The position numbers and the translations under genes are program-made. A stretch of 6,250 bases of DNA from an uncultured bacterium (GTDB taxonomy: Bacteria > Bacillota > Clostridia > Oscillospirales > Acutalibacteraceae): NCBI GenBank assembly GCA_905215105.1, contig CAJMOI010000119.1, positions 1 to 6,250 on the forward strand, read 5' to 3'. The first letter of the stretch is position 1. The number at the start of each line of letters is the position of its first letter. The notes under the pieces are model-generated. The model had not been told where the DNA came from, did not search any database, and saw only the letters and a program-made list of their open reading frames with translations. This document shows positions 1 to 5,838 of this stretch, one piece after another.

Positions 1-470
1 CGGATTATTTTGAAGGGGTTCTCCTCTGGATTCAAACACCGAAAAACGCCGCCAACTGTATTTTGGGGCAGATTTTCCGGCGGCTGAAAACCGAAGAGGA
101 CAAAGAACAGGCGGAAATTCCCGTTTCCCCGGAAGCGTTGGGAGAGCTGATCCGGCTGCTGGAAGGGAAAAAAATCCGGGCTGACCTGCTGAAAAAAACG
201 CTGGAATCCATGCTGGACACCGGCAAGGGCTGCATGGAGTTCCTCACGCCGGAAGATCTGGCAGGGATTTCCTCGGAGCAGCTGGAAGAATTCTGCCGTC
301 AGGCCATTGAAAGCAGCCCCAAAGCAGTGGAGGACTACCGCTCCGGCAAGGAAAAAGCCCTGAAAGCCCTGCTGGGTGCGGTCATGCGCCAGAGCAAAGG
401 CCGGGCGGATGCGGCGGAAGTGGAAAAACGGCTGCGGGAGCTGCTCACTGCACCAGCTGTACATGCTTGA
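1..470 (+). CDS. gatB: Aspartyl/glutamyl-tRNA amidotransferase subunit B, C-terminal part
   Basis: GatB is the tRNA-binding and kinase subunit of GatCAB. It converts mischarged Glu-tRNA(Gln) and/or Asp-tRNA(Asn) to Gln-tRNA and Asn-tRNA in the cytoplasm. The gene enters from the left edge. The reading frame is open from base 3, giving 155 residues before the TGA at 468-470; the first residues read DYFEGVLLWIQTPKNAAN. Only the helical linker and the GatB/YqeY tail domain are present, roughly the last third of a family usually near 475 residues. Diagnostic segments are PKNAANCILGQIFRRL near the start and the tail signature VEDYRSGKEKALKALLGAVM followed by RQSKGRAD. A TTG at 63 is an internal Leu codon, not a start. 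The last eight or so residues (ending LTAPAVHA) lie in or near the 26-nt convergent overlap with the NYN gene and are not typical GatB sequence. The catalytic/kinase part lies outside the window. Confidence 0.95.
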   Translation, partial: DYFEGVLLWIQTPKNAANCILGQIFRRLKTEEDKEQAEIPVSPEALGELIRLLEGKKIRADLLKKTLESMLDTGKGCMEFLTPEDLAGISSEQLEEFCRQAIESSPKAVEDYRSGKEKALKALLGAVMRQSKGRADAAEVEKRLRELLTAPAVHA

Positions 471-1398
471 TGCGCCCGTTTTTGCCGCTGCTCTTCACAT
501 TCAGGCCGCCAATATCGCTGACAAATTTCACAAAGGTTGTGTACCCGTAGTTCTTCACATTGAACTGCGGGTATTTTTCCATAAGCCACTGGTTGAGCTG
601 CCCCAGATTCAGTTTGCTGTGGCGGCTCTTTTCCCAATCCCGCACATAGGCGACAATGGAAGCCCGTACCGTATCGGCGTCCAGATGATTTTGGCGCAGG
701 GAGGCAAAAATTACGTTATTGTGGCGGGTCAGGCTCAGTCCGTCAAAGGCGGAGAGGAACTTGGACAGCTTGGTATAGCCGTAGTTGCGCACATCGAAAT
801 CCGGATACCGCTTGAGCAGGAGATTTCCCAGCTCTCCGATGCTGATACCCTTTTCCTCGTCGCCGTTTTCGCTGATGATATTCACCATGGCTTTCAGAAT
901 GGTGTCGATATCCGTCATATTTTCCGTGTTGTCGGCTTTTTCCTCCGCGGCTTCCGCTTCGGCGTCTGCCCGCAGCACTTCCAGATATTTGAACACATTA
1001 CAGGCCACACTGAAGGGCTTGGGGGTCTTCTTCTCCCCCATTCCAATGACCATCATGCCGGATTCCCGCAGACGGGTGGCCAGCTTGGTGAAATCGCTGT
1101 CACTGGACACCAGACAGAACCCCTCCACATTTCCGGAATAGAGGATATCCATGGCATCGATAATCATGGCGGAGTCGGTGGCGTTTTTGCCATAAGTATA
1201 GCTGTATTGCTGCACCGGGGTGATGGAGTTTTCCAGCAGCTGGCTTTTCCAGCCGGATGCGGAAGAGTTGGTCCAGTCCCCGTAGATGCGCTTATAGGTG
1301 ACGCTTCCATAATTGGAAATCTCGTCCAGAATATATTTGATGTAGAGACTGGATACGTTTTCGGCGTCAATCAAAACGGCAAATCTTTTTTCCTCCAC
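445..1398 (-). CDS. NYN-domain (LabA/DUF88-like) protein with two OST-HTH/LOTUS domains
   Basis: This is a cytoplasmic protein of 317 residues from the chosen GTG start. Residues about 4-141 form a NYN domain, the PIN-like nuclease fold. It shows strand AVLIDAENV with Asp11 and Asn14, then Asp75 and Asp81 in TDSAMIIDAMD, then VSSDSDF with Asp100 and Asp102; these acidic residues are where family members bind metal. A low-complexity acidic Ala/Glu linker spans about 143-164. Two OST-HTH/LOTUS domains follow at about 163-235 and 239-317, each with a YPxFxxxNYGY motif (198-208 and 276-286). NYN domains are predicted ribonucleases and LOTUS domains are RNA-binding modules, so an RNA-processing role is likely, but the substrate is unknown and no activity can be claimed. 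A TTG at 1440 and an ATG at 1413 are in frame upstream, but the GTG has by far the best ribosome binding site. The 3' end overlaps gatB by 26 nt tail to tail. A terminator separates it from thiN; I see no convincing promoter of its own. Confidence 0.88.
   Translation of the reverse strand: MEEKRFAVLIDAENVSSLYIKYILDEISNYGSVTYKRIYGDWTNSSASGWKSQLLENSITPVQQYSYTYGKNATDSAMIIDAMDILYSGNVEGFCLVSSDSDFTKLATRLRESGMMVIGMGEKKTPKPFSVACNVFKYLEVLRADAEAEAAEEKADNTENMTDIDTILKAMVNIISENGDEEKGISIGELGNLLLKRYPDFDVRNYGYTKLSKFLSAFDGLSLTRHNNVIFASLRQNHLDADTVRASIVAYVRDWEKSRHSKLNLGQLNQWLMEKYPQFNVKNYGYTTFVKFVSDIGGLNVKSSGKNGRIKHVQLVQ
542..578 (+). terminator. Probable rho-independent terminator of gatB, embedded in the NYN-LOTUS gene
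   Basis: On the + strand, TACCCGTAGTTC (542-553) pairs with GAACTGCGGGTA (562-573) across the 8-nt loop TTCACATT. All twelve positions pair, eleven Watson-Crick and one G-U wobble, and TTTTT (574-578) follows immediately. It starts 71 nt past the gatB stop, a normal distance, and I found no other hairpin plus T-run between 470 and 542. On the opposite strand the same hairpin has no T-run after it, so it should not stop the NYN transcript. That it serves gatB is inferred from position and orientation; the hairpin itself is seen directly. Confidence 0.75.
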
Positions 1399-1404
1399 AC
1401 AATT

Positions 1405-1411
1405 TCCTCCC
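1405..1411 (-). promoter_or_regulatory. Ribosome binding site deciding the NYN gene start
   Basis: On the - strand GGGAGGA lies 6 nt upstream of the GTG at 1396-1398. The competing in-frame ATG (1411-1413) overlaps this purine tract itself and has only a weak GGAAAG upstream. The TTG at 1438-1440 would sit close behind the thiN terminator with no good binding site. The GTG start leaves a protein that begins directly at the first NYN strand, as expected for the family. Confidence 0.7.
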
Positions 1412-1448
1412 ATTCGTTTTGCTTTCCATACATTTCCCAAAAGAGCAG

Positions 1449-1479
1449 AAAAAACCTTGCCGGCTGCGGACAGCCGGCA
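1449..1479 (-). terminator. Rho-independent terminator after thiN, possibly bidirectional
   Basis: A perfect 9-bp stem, TGCCGGCTG (1458-1466 on the + strand) with CAGCCGGCA (1471-1479), encloses a CGGA tetraloop. On the - strand it begins 31 nt after the thiN stop and is followed by AGG and then six T (1454 down to 1449), so it should end the rlmN-to-thiN unit. The three bases between stem and T-run make it slightly less than ideal. On the + strand the stem is followed by TTTT and a generally T-rich stretch to about 1501, so it may also stop antisense transcripts running rightward from gatB. Confidence 0.75.
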
Positions 1480-1510
1480 TTTTGCATTCTATTTTCTGTT
1501 TTGCATCCGG

Positions 1511-2152
1511 TCAGGGTTCCAGCAGGATGACCAGTGCCCGGCCCTGATGGAGAAACACCTCTGCGCGGTTTTCGATGATGCAGTTGCTCACGCCCATGGC
1601 CTCGTTGAGGGAAAGGGCGTAGTTGGTCAGCGGGTACTGCAATCCCTTGTAGGAGACGGTACAGGCATTCACACCAAAGGGAAACACCGACAGGGTTGCG
1701 CCTTTCAGATCGGTAAACACCAGCCGCCCGGAGCTGATAATAAACACCCGGGTTTTTCCGTCTGCCATCACGGCGCGGCCGCCCCGGTCTGCAATATAGG
1801 ACAGGACGCACAGGCTGGCAAAGGAATGGTCAAAGCGCTCGCCGCCCAGCACGCCCAGAAGAATAAAGCTGCTGTAGCCCCGGCGCATTCCCTCTTTGAC
1901 TGCATACAGCAGGTCCGTCTCGTCTTTTTCCACCGGGAGCCGGATGGTCTCCACGTCTGCCGGCGGATCGGTGTGGGCGGAATCGAAGTCACCCACCACC
2001 AGATCGGGATGCAGACCCAGCCGGGAAGCAGTGTCCACTCCCCCGTCCGCACAGATAAGAAAACAGTCTTCCGGCCGGAATTCCTCGGGAATCCGGTCGC
2101 CCTCTACCGGTGCGGAACCGATAATCATACAGATTTCTCTTTCATTTGCCAT
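1511..2152 (-). CDS. thiN: Thiamine pyrophosphokinase
   Basis: The enzyme transfers pyrophosphate from ATP to thiamine, giving thiamine diphosphate, the active cofactor, in the cytoplasm. The 213-residue product has the usual length for the bacterial family. Visible motifs are the N-terminal strand CMIIGSAP, ADGG at 35-38, GDFDS at 54-58, KDETD at 76-80 and LGGERFDH at 102-109, which build the ATP/Mg site of the catalytic domain. A beta-rich thiamine-binding C-terminal domain follows, with YPLTNYALSLNEAMGVSN at about 163-180. The ATG at 2150-2152 lies 28 nt inside rsgA, with AAAGGA 9 nt upstream. A second ATG (residue 9) overlaps the rsgA stop as ATGA, but starting there would cut the first core strand, so I prefer the upstream start. 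It is the last gene of the transcription unit and probably relies on translational coupling to rsgA. Confidence 0.93.
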   Translation of the reverse strand: MANEREICMIIGSAPVEGDRIPEEFRPEDCFLICADGGVDTASRLGLHPDLVVGDFDSAHTDPPADVETIRLPVEKDETDLLYAVKEGMRRGYSSFILLGVLGGERFDHSFASLCVLSYIADRGGRAVMADGKTRVFIISSGRLVFTDLKGATLSVFPFGVNACTVSYKGLQYPLTNYALSLNEAMGVSNCIIENRAEVFLHQGRALVILLEP

Positions 2153-3024
2153 TCTTTGATGTCCTTTACTTCCTGATACATGGTCACATAACTTTCATGA
2201 CGGGAAGGTGCGATTTTTCCTTCCCGGACGGCTTCCAGCACGGCACAGCCCTTTTCACAGGTGTGGGAGCAGGAAGTGAACCGGCAGTCCCCCAGATACA
2301 GCGCAAACTCCCGGAAACAGTGGGGCAGATTCTCTTTGCGCACCAGCTCATACCGGTCCATATCAATAGAGGAAAAGCCCGGCGTATCGGCTACATAGCC
2401 GCCGTCTTCCAGCGGAAGCAGCTCTACCTGCCGCGTTGTATGGCGGCCGCGTCCCAGCTTCTGGCTGATTTCGCCCGTTTCCAGCGCAAACTTTTCGTTG
2501 ATCCGGTTCAGCAGCGTGGATTTTCCCACGCCAGAGTTGCCGGTAAAAGCGGAAATTTTGCCCCGGAGCAGCTGGCGGACCTCTTCAACGCCTTCGCCGG
2601 AAACGGAGGAAACCGTAATGCAGGGAATCCCCGCCTTTTCATAGATTTCCCGCAGCCATCCGGCGTCTTCCAGATCGGTTTTGGAAAGCACCAGCACCGG
2701 CTCAATATTCTTGTTTTCCGCTGCGGCAATGGTTTTGTCAATAATCAGCGTGCTGGGAGACGGGTCCCGCATGGAAACCACGATGAACAGCTGATCGATG
2801 TTGGCTACCGGCGGCCGGATGAGATCATTTTTTCTCGGTTCAATGGACTCAATGGCGCCGGTGCCGTCCTCTTCGGCAGAAATGGTCACCCGATCCCCGG
2901 CATAGGGGGCCATTTTCTTTTTCCGGAAAATGCCCCTTGCCCGACACTCATAGGTGTTTCCATCCTCTGCTTTTACATAATAGAATCCGCCGATTCCCTT
3001 CATTATCAAACCCTGTAACTGCAT
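2125..3024 (-). CDS. rsgA: Small-subunit ribosome biogenesis GTPase RsgA (CpgA/YloQ/YjeQ)
   Basis: RsgA is a circularly permuted GTPase that binds the 30S subunit late in assembly and helps release assembly factors. The 299-residue product has the full three-part layout. An N-terminal OB-fold covers about 1-70 and includes CRARGIFRKK. The GTPase has the permuted motif order: G4 SKTD at 114-117, G5-like SSVSG at 139-143, the P-loop GNSGVGKST at 162-170, GRGRHTTR at 191-198 and G3 DTPGF at 213-217. A C-terminal zinc-binding region has Cys247, Cys252, His254 and Cys260 in the family's C-x4-C-x-H-x5-C spacing. The ATG start has GAGG 5 nt upstream and lies 18 nt after the prkC stop. The end overlaps thiN by 28 nt. 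In B. subtilis the orthologue (CpgA) is phosphorylated by PrkC, which fits the adjacency. Confidence 0.97.
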   Translation of the reverse strand: MQLQGLIMKGIGGFYYVKAEDGNTYECRARGIFRKKKMAPYAGDRVTISAEEDGTGAIESIEPRKNDLIRPPVANIDQLFIVVSMRDPSPSTLIIDKTIAAAENKNIEPVLVLSKTDLEDAGWLREIYEKAGIPCITVSSVSGEGVEEVRQLLRGKISAFTGNSGVGKSTLLNRINEKFALETGEISQKLGRGRHTTRQVELLPLEDGGYVADTPGFSSIDMDRYELVRKENLPHCFREFALYLGDCRFTSCSHTCEKGCAVLEAVREGKIAPSRHESYVTMYQEVKDIKEWQMKEKSV

Positions 3025-3042
3025 GTGTGCCTCGCTTTACTG

Positions 3043-5088
3043 TTATGGCCGCAGGAAATCCAGCCAGCTGCTCTCTGTACTTTCCTCTTCCTCCGGTTCA
3101 CTGGAAGTGGCAGGAATATATTCCTTGCTCCAAAGCTCTGTCGCTACTTCCTTGTCAAAATCCAGTTCAAAAGCCACATATTCCTGCCCATTCAGGGTAA
3201 TCACCAGTTCGGATTTTCCGCCGGTTCCTTCAAAGGTCATGGGATACAGGTCATCGCTGGTCAAACCGGGATTCACGACACTGCTCTGCTCTTCGTCCAG
3301 TTTGCCGTTGAGCCAGACTTTGATGCTCAAATCCTCATTCACATTCTTTGGCAAATTCAGAATAATATCAATGGTCTTGGTGGAGCTCTTTCCGGAGCTG
3401 TAAACGATGTTCACCTTGGTACCGCTGGCCACTTTCACACCGGGCAGCGGGCTGGTTTCGATGACCATATTTTCCGCCTTGCTGCTGTCATCCTGTGCGA
3501 TTACTTCGCCTACCGTCAGACCGGCAGCCAGAATTTCCGCTTTGGCAGCTTCCAGCGACTTGTCGATAACCTGAGGTACGGCAATGCCTTCTGCCGGGCC
3601 GCTGCTCACATACACGATGACTTCGGAATCCGGAGCAACTTCAATATTCTTGGCGGGACTGGTACCGGTTACATAGCCCTTGGCGGTGTTATCGTCCGCC
3701 ACATAAGTGGCTTTGGGCCGCAGACCCACTTTCCGGAGGTTGTTCATGGCCTGATCCTCGGAGAAACCGGAAACATCGGGAACCGGGATGGCGTCACCTT
3801 CCTGATTGATGGTCAGGGTGATTTCCTTACCCTTTTTCACTTCCAGACCCTCATTGGGCGTCTGCTTAAGCACTACGCCGATATCCTGTTCCGGGTCGTT
3901 GCCCTCTTTGATGACAAAAGTGAAGTCCGAATAAGCTTCATTGCCCTCAATTTCTGAAGCATAGACTTTTCCCACAAAATTGGGAACCACCACTGTATCC
4001 GGCTCCTCTTCTTCCGGCGTCGCTGCCTGGTTAAACACCAGAATGGCTCCCAGAACGACCATCATAATGAGGAAGGCCGTGCCGATTCCGGCCAAAACCA
4101 TTTTGGCCTTACCGGTACGGGGCTTTTTTTCCAGCCCCTCTTCATATTCATAATGGTCATTGTAAGTAATGGGGCCGGTTGTGCCCTTTACCGTATTGAT
4201 GGTATCTACATGCCGGGTCGGCGTATCGTCCACAAAATATTTGTAGTCGAAACGGATGCCGGGGTCCCGGCGGAACAGCTCGATATCCCGGAGCATTTCC
4301 GCGGCGGACTGATAGCGCTGAGACGGGGTTTTCTGCATGGCCTTCATGGTGATGTCCTGCAGACCCTCGGGAACCTCGGGGTTGATTTCCCGGGGCAGCG
4401 TGGGATTGGCCTGAAGCTGCATAATGGCCACGGAAACCGCGTTGTCCGCTTCAAAAGGCAGCTGACCGGTAATCATTTCATAGAGCATGACACCCACAGA
4501 GTAGATATCCGCTTTTTCGTCGGTCAGATCGCCTCTTGCCTGTTCCGGCGCAATATAGTGGACGGAACCAATGGCTTTGTCGGTAATGGTACGGGTTTCA
4601 CTGCGGGCAAAACGGGCAATGCCGAAGTCCATCACCTTGATGGTGCCGTCCTGGAGCAGCATAATATTCTGGGGCTTGATGTCCCGGTGGACAATGCCCT
4701 TTTCGTGGGCGTGCTGCAAAGCCCGGAGAATCTGCACGGTGAAATGGATGGCTTCTTTCCAGCGGACCTCTTTCTGCTGGTCCAGATATTCCTTCAGGGT
4801 AATACCGTCCACATACTCCATGACGATATACTGCATACGGTCGCCGAAGCTCACGTCATAGACCTTGACAATGTTGGGGTGGGACAGCACGGCAATGGCT
4901 TTGGATTCGTTGCGGAAGCGGCGCAGGAACTCGCTGTTTCCGGAAAATTCGTCCTTGAGGATTTTGATGGCAACCATCCGGTCATCGATGGTGTCATAGG
5001 CCCGGTATACTACGGCCATTCCGCCAACACCCAGCAGTTCATGAATCTCGTAGCGGCCATCCAGCCGCTTTCCGGTATATTTATCCAT
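3043..5088 (-). CDS. prkC: Membrane Ser/Thr protein kinase with three PASTA domains (PrkC/PknB family)
   Basis: This is a one-pass membrane sensor kinase of 681 residues. The cytoplasmic kinase domain covers about 13-275: glycine-rich loop LLGVGGMAVVYRA (18-30), ATP-binding Lys42, catalytic HRDIKPQN (134-141, Asp136), DFG at 154-156, an activation loop with Thr166, Thr168 and Ser175 as possible autophosphorylation sites, and APE at 180-182. A juxtamembrane linker leads to one transmembrane helix at about 329-353. Outside the cell are three PASTA repeats (about 363-429, 432-498, 500-567), the modules that bind peptidoglycan fragments or lipid II. The first is the most divergent. A further beta-rich region (about 570-658) and an acidic Glu/Ser tail with no clear assignment close the protein. 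The ATG has AGGAG 9 nt upstream and starts 24 nt after prpC. All catalytic residues are intact. The kinase works against PrpC and is expected to control cell-wall growth, dormancy exit and translation factors. Confidence 0.97.
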   Translation of the reverse strand: MDKYTGKRLDGRYEIHELLGVGGMAVVYRAYDTIDDRMVAIKILKDEFSGNSEFLRRFRNESKAIAVLSHPNIVKVYDVSFGDRMQYIVMEYVDGITLKEYLDQQKEVRWKEAIHFTVQILRALQHAHEKGIVHRDIKPQNIMLLQDGTIKVMDFGIARFARSETRTITDKAIGSVHYIAPEQARGDLTDEKADIYSVGVMLYEMITGQLPFEADNAVSVAIMQLQANPTLPREINPEVPEGLQDITMKAMQKTPSQRYQSAAEMLRDIELFRRDPGIRFDYKYFVDDTPTRHVDTINTVKGTTGPITYNDHYEYEEGLEKKPRTGKAKMVLAGIGTAFLIMMVVLGAILVFNQAATPEEEEPDTVVVPNFVGKVYASEIEGNEAYSDFTFVIKEGNDPEQDIGVVLKQTPNEGLEVKKGKEITLTINQEGDAIPVPDVSGFSEDQAMNNLRKVGLRPKATYVADDNTAKGYVTGTSPAKNIEVAPDSEVIVYVSSGPAEGIAVPQVIDKSLEAAKAEILAAGLTVGEVIAQDDSSKAENMVIETSPLPGVKVASGTKVNIVYSSGKSSTKTIDIILNLPKNVNEDLSIKVWLNGKLDEEQSSVVNPGLTSDDLYPMTFEGTGGKSELVITLNGQEYVAFELDFDKEVATELWSKEYIPATSSEPEEEESTESSWLDFLRP

Positions 5089-5112
5089 GTTTTTCCACTC
5101 CTATCTGTGCGG

Positions 5113-5838
5113 TCAGTTTTCAATCAGCGCAACGGTGATATTGTCGCTGCCGCCGCCGCCAAGGGCGGTCTGTACCATCTGCTGTGCCAGCTCTTCCCCG
5201 TTGAAACGGGATGCCAGCTGATACATCTGCTCTGCGTGCACATAGTTGCTCAGGCCGTCGGAACAGGCCAGCAAAGTTTCTCCCGTGCCAAAGGGAATTT
5301 CGGTATAATCCACGTCGATCATCTCCTGTACGCCCAGCGCCCGGGTGATGATATTCCGATGGGGATGGGAGGCTGCTTCCTCCTGGGTGATATCGCCCCG
5401 GTTGAGCATTTCCTGCACCATGGAGTGATCCATGGTAAGCTGACGGACGCCGGAAGGGGAAATCAGGTATGCTCGACTGTCCCCTGCGTGGACAATGTGG
5501 GCTTTTCCCCGTGCCACAATCACGGCCACCAGCGTGGTACCCATGCCGGAAAGCATCGGGTCTTTGCAGGCTGCGTCATAGACACTGGTGTTGGCACTGT
5601 AGGCCGCGGCCGTAAGCAGGCCACGGATACCGCTGCTTTCCAGACCGGCTTCATATTCCCCGGTGATCTGTTTTTCCATACAGGAAAGGGCGATCTGGCT
5701 GGCGACATTGCCGCCGTTTGCCCCGCCCATTCCGTCGCAGACCACCAGCCACGCGCCGTCGGGCAGCAGCCCGCTGGCACAGGCATCCTGGTTGGAACTG
5801 CGAACCAGACCGATATCGGTTTTACTGACGGTTTTCAC
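5113..5838 (-). CDS. prpC: PP2C-family Ser/Thr protein phosphatase (PrpC/Stp)
   Basis: This is a cytoplasmic metal-dependent phosphatase that reverses phosphorylation by the adjacent PASTA kinase. The 241-residue product is close to the usual size (about 245-250). PP2C motifs appear in order: SSNQD at 14-18 (a common variant of NED), VCDGMGG at 33-39 with Asp35, SGMGTTL at 97-103, HAGDSRAYL at 117-125 with Asp120, DHS at 137-139, ACSDGL at 191-196 with Asp194, and GSDNIT at 230-235 with Asp232. The Asp residues are the expected two-metal centre ligands. No signal peptide or membrane segment is seen. The start is a GTG (5836-5838) preceded 9 nt upstream by AGGAGG, which lies inside the rlmN coding region; the two genes overlap by 17 nt, suggesting coupled translation. 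Confidence 0.96.
   Translation of the reverse strand: MKTVSKTDIGLVRSSNQDACASGLLPDGAWLVVCDGMGGANGGNVASQIALSCMEKQITGEYEAGLESSGIRGLLTAAAYSANTSVYDAACKDPMLSGMGTTLVAVIVARGKAHIVHAGDSRAYLISPSGVRQLTMDHSMVQEMLNRGDITQEEAASHPHRNIITRALGVQEMIDVDYTEIPFGTGETLLACSDGLSNYVHAEQMYQLASRFNGEELAQQMVQTALGGGGSDNITVALIEN

Noticed and set aside
160..235. T-runs on the - strand inside gatB that might end the NYN transcript (169-175 and 192-198)
   Set aside because: They are Lys codon runs of gatB. No stable hairpin stands directly upstream of either on the - strand, so I cannot support a terminator there.
1020..1040. Inverted repeat TGGGGG / CCCCCA in the NYN gene
   Set aside because: Only 6 bp with a 9-nt loop and no T-run on either strand; explained by coding for GMGEKKTPK.
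1399..1457. Possible promoter for the NYN gene (TTTTTC, 17-nt spacer, TATGGA on the - strand)
   Set aside because: Both boxes are poor matches and the first lies in the terminator T-run. The gene may instead be reached by read-through past the thiN terminator. Not strong enough to list.
1399..1510. A small gene such as spoVM, found near thiN in Bacillus
   Set aside because: The gap holds only the terminator and the NYN ribosome binding site; neither strand gives a SpoVM-like short peptide.
376..1530. 384-codon + strand frame antisense to the NYN gene, and similar + frames at 2146-3018 and 3025-3957
   Set aside because: They are shadows of the NYN, rsgA and prkC genes. No family motif is visible, and the true genes opposite are certain or near certain.
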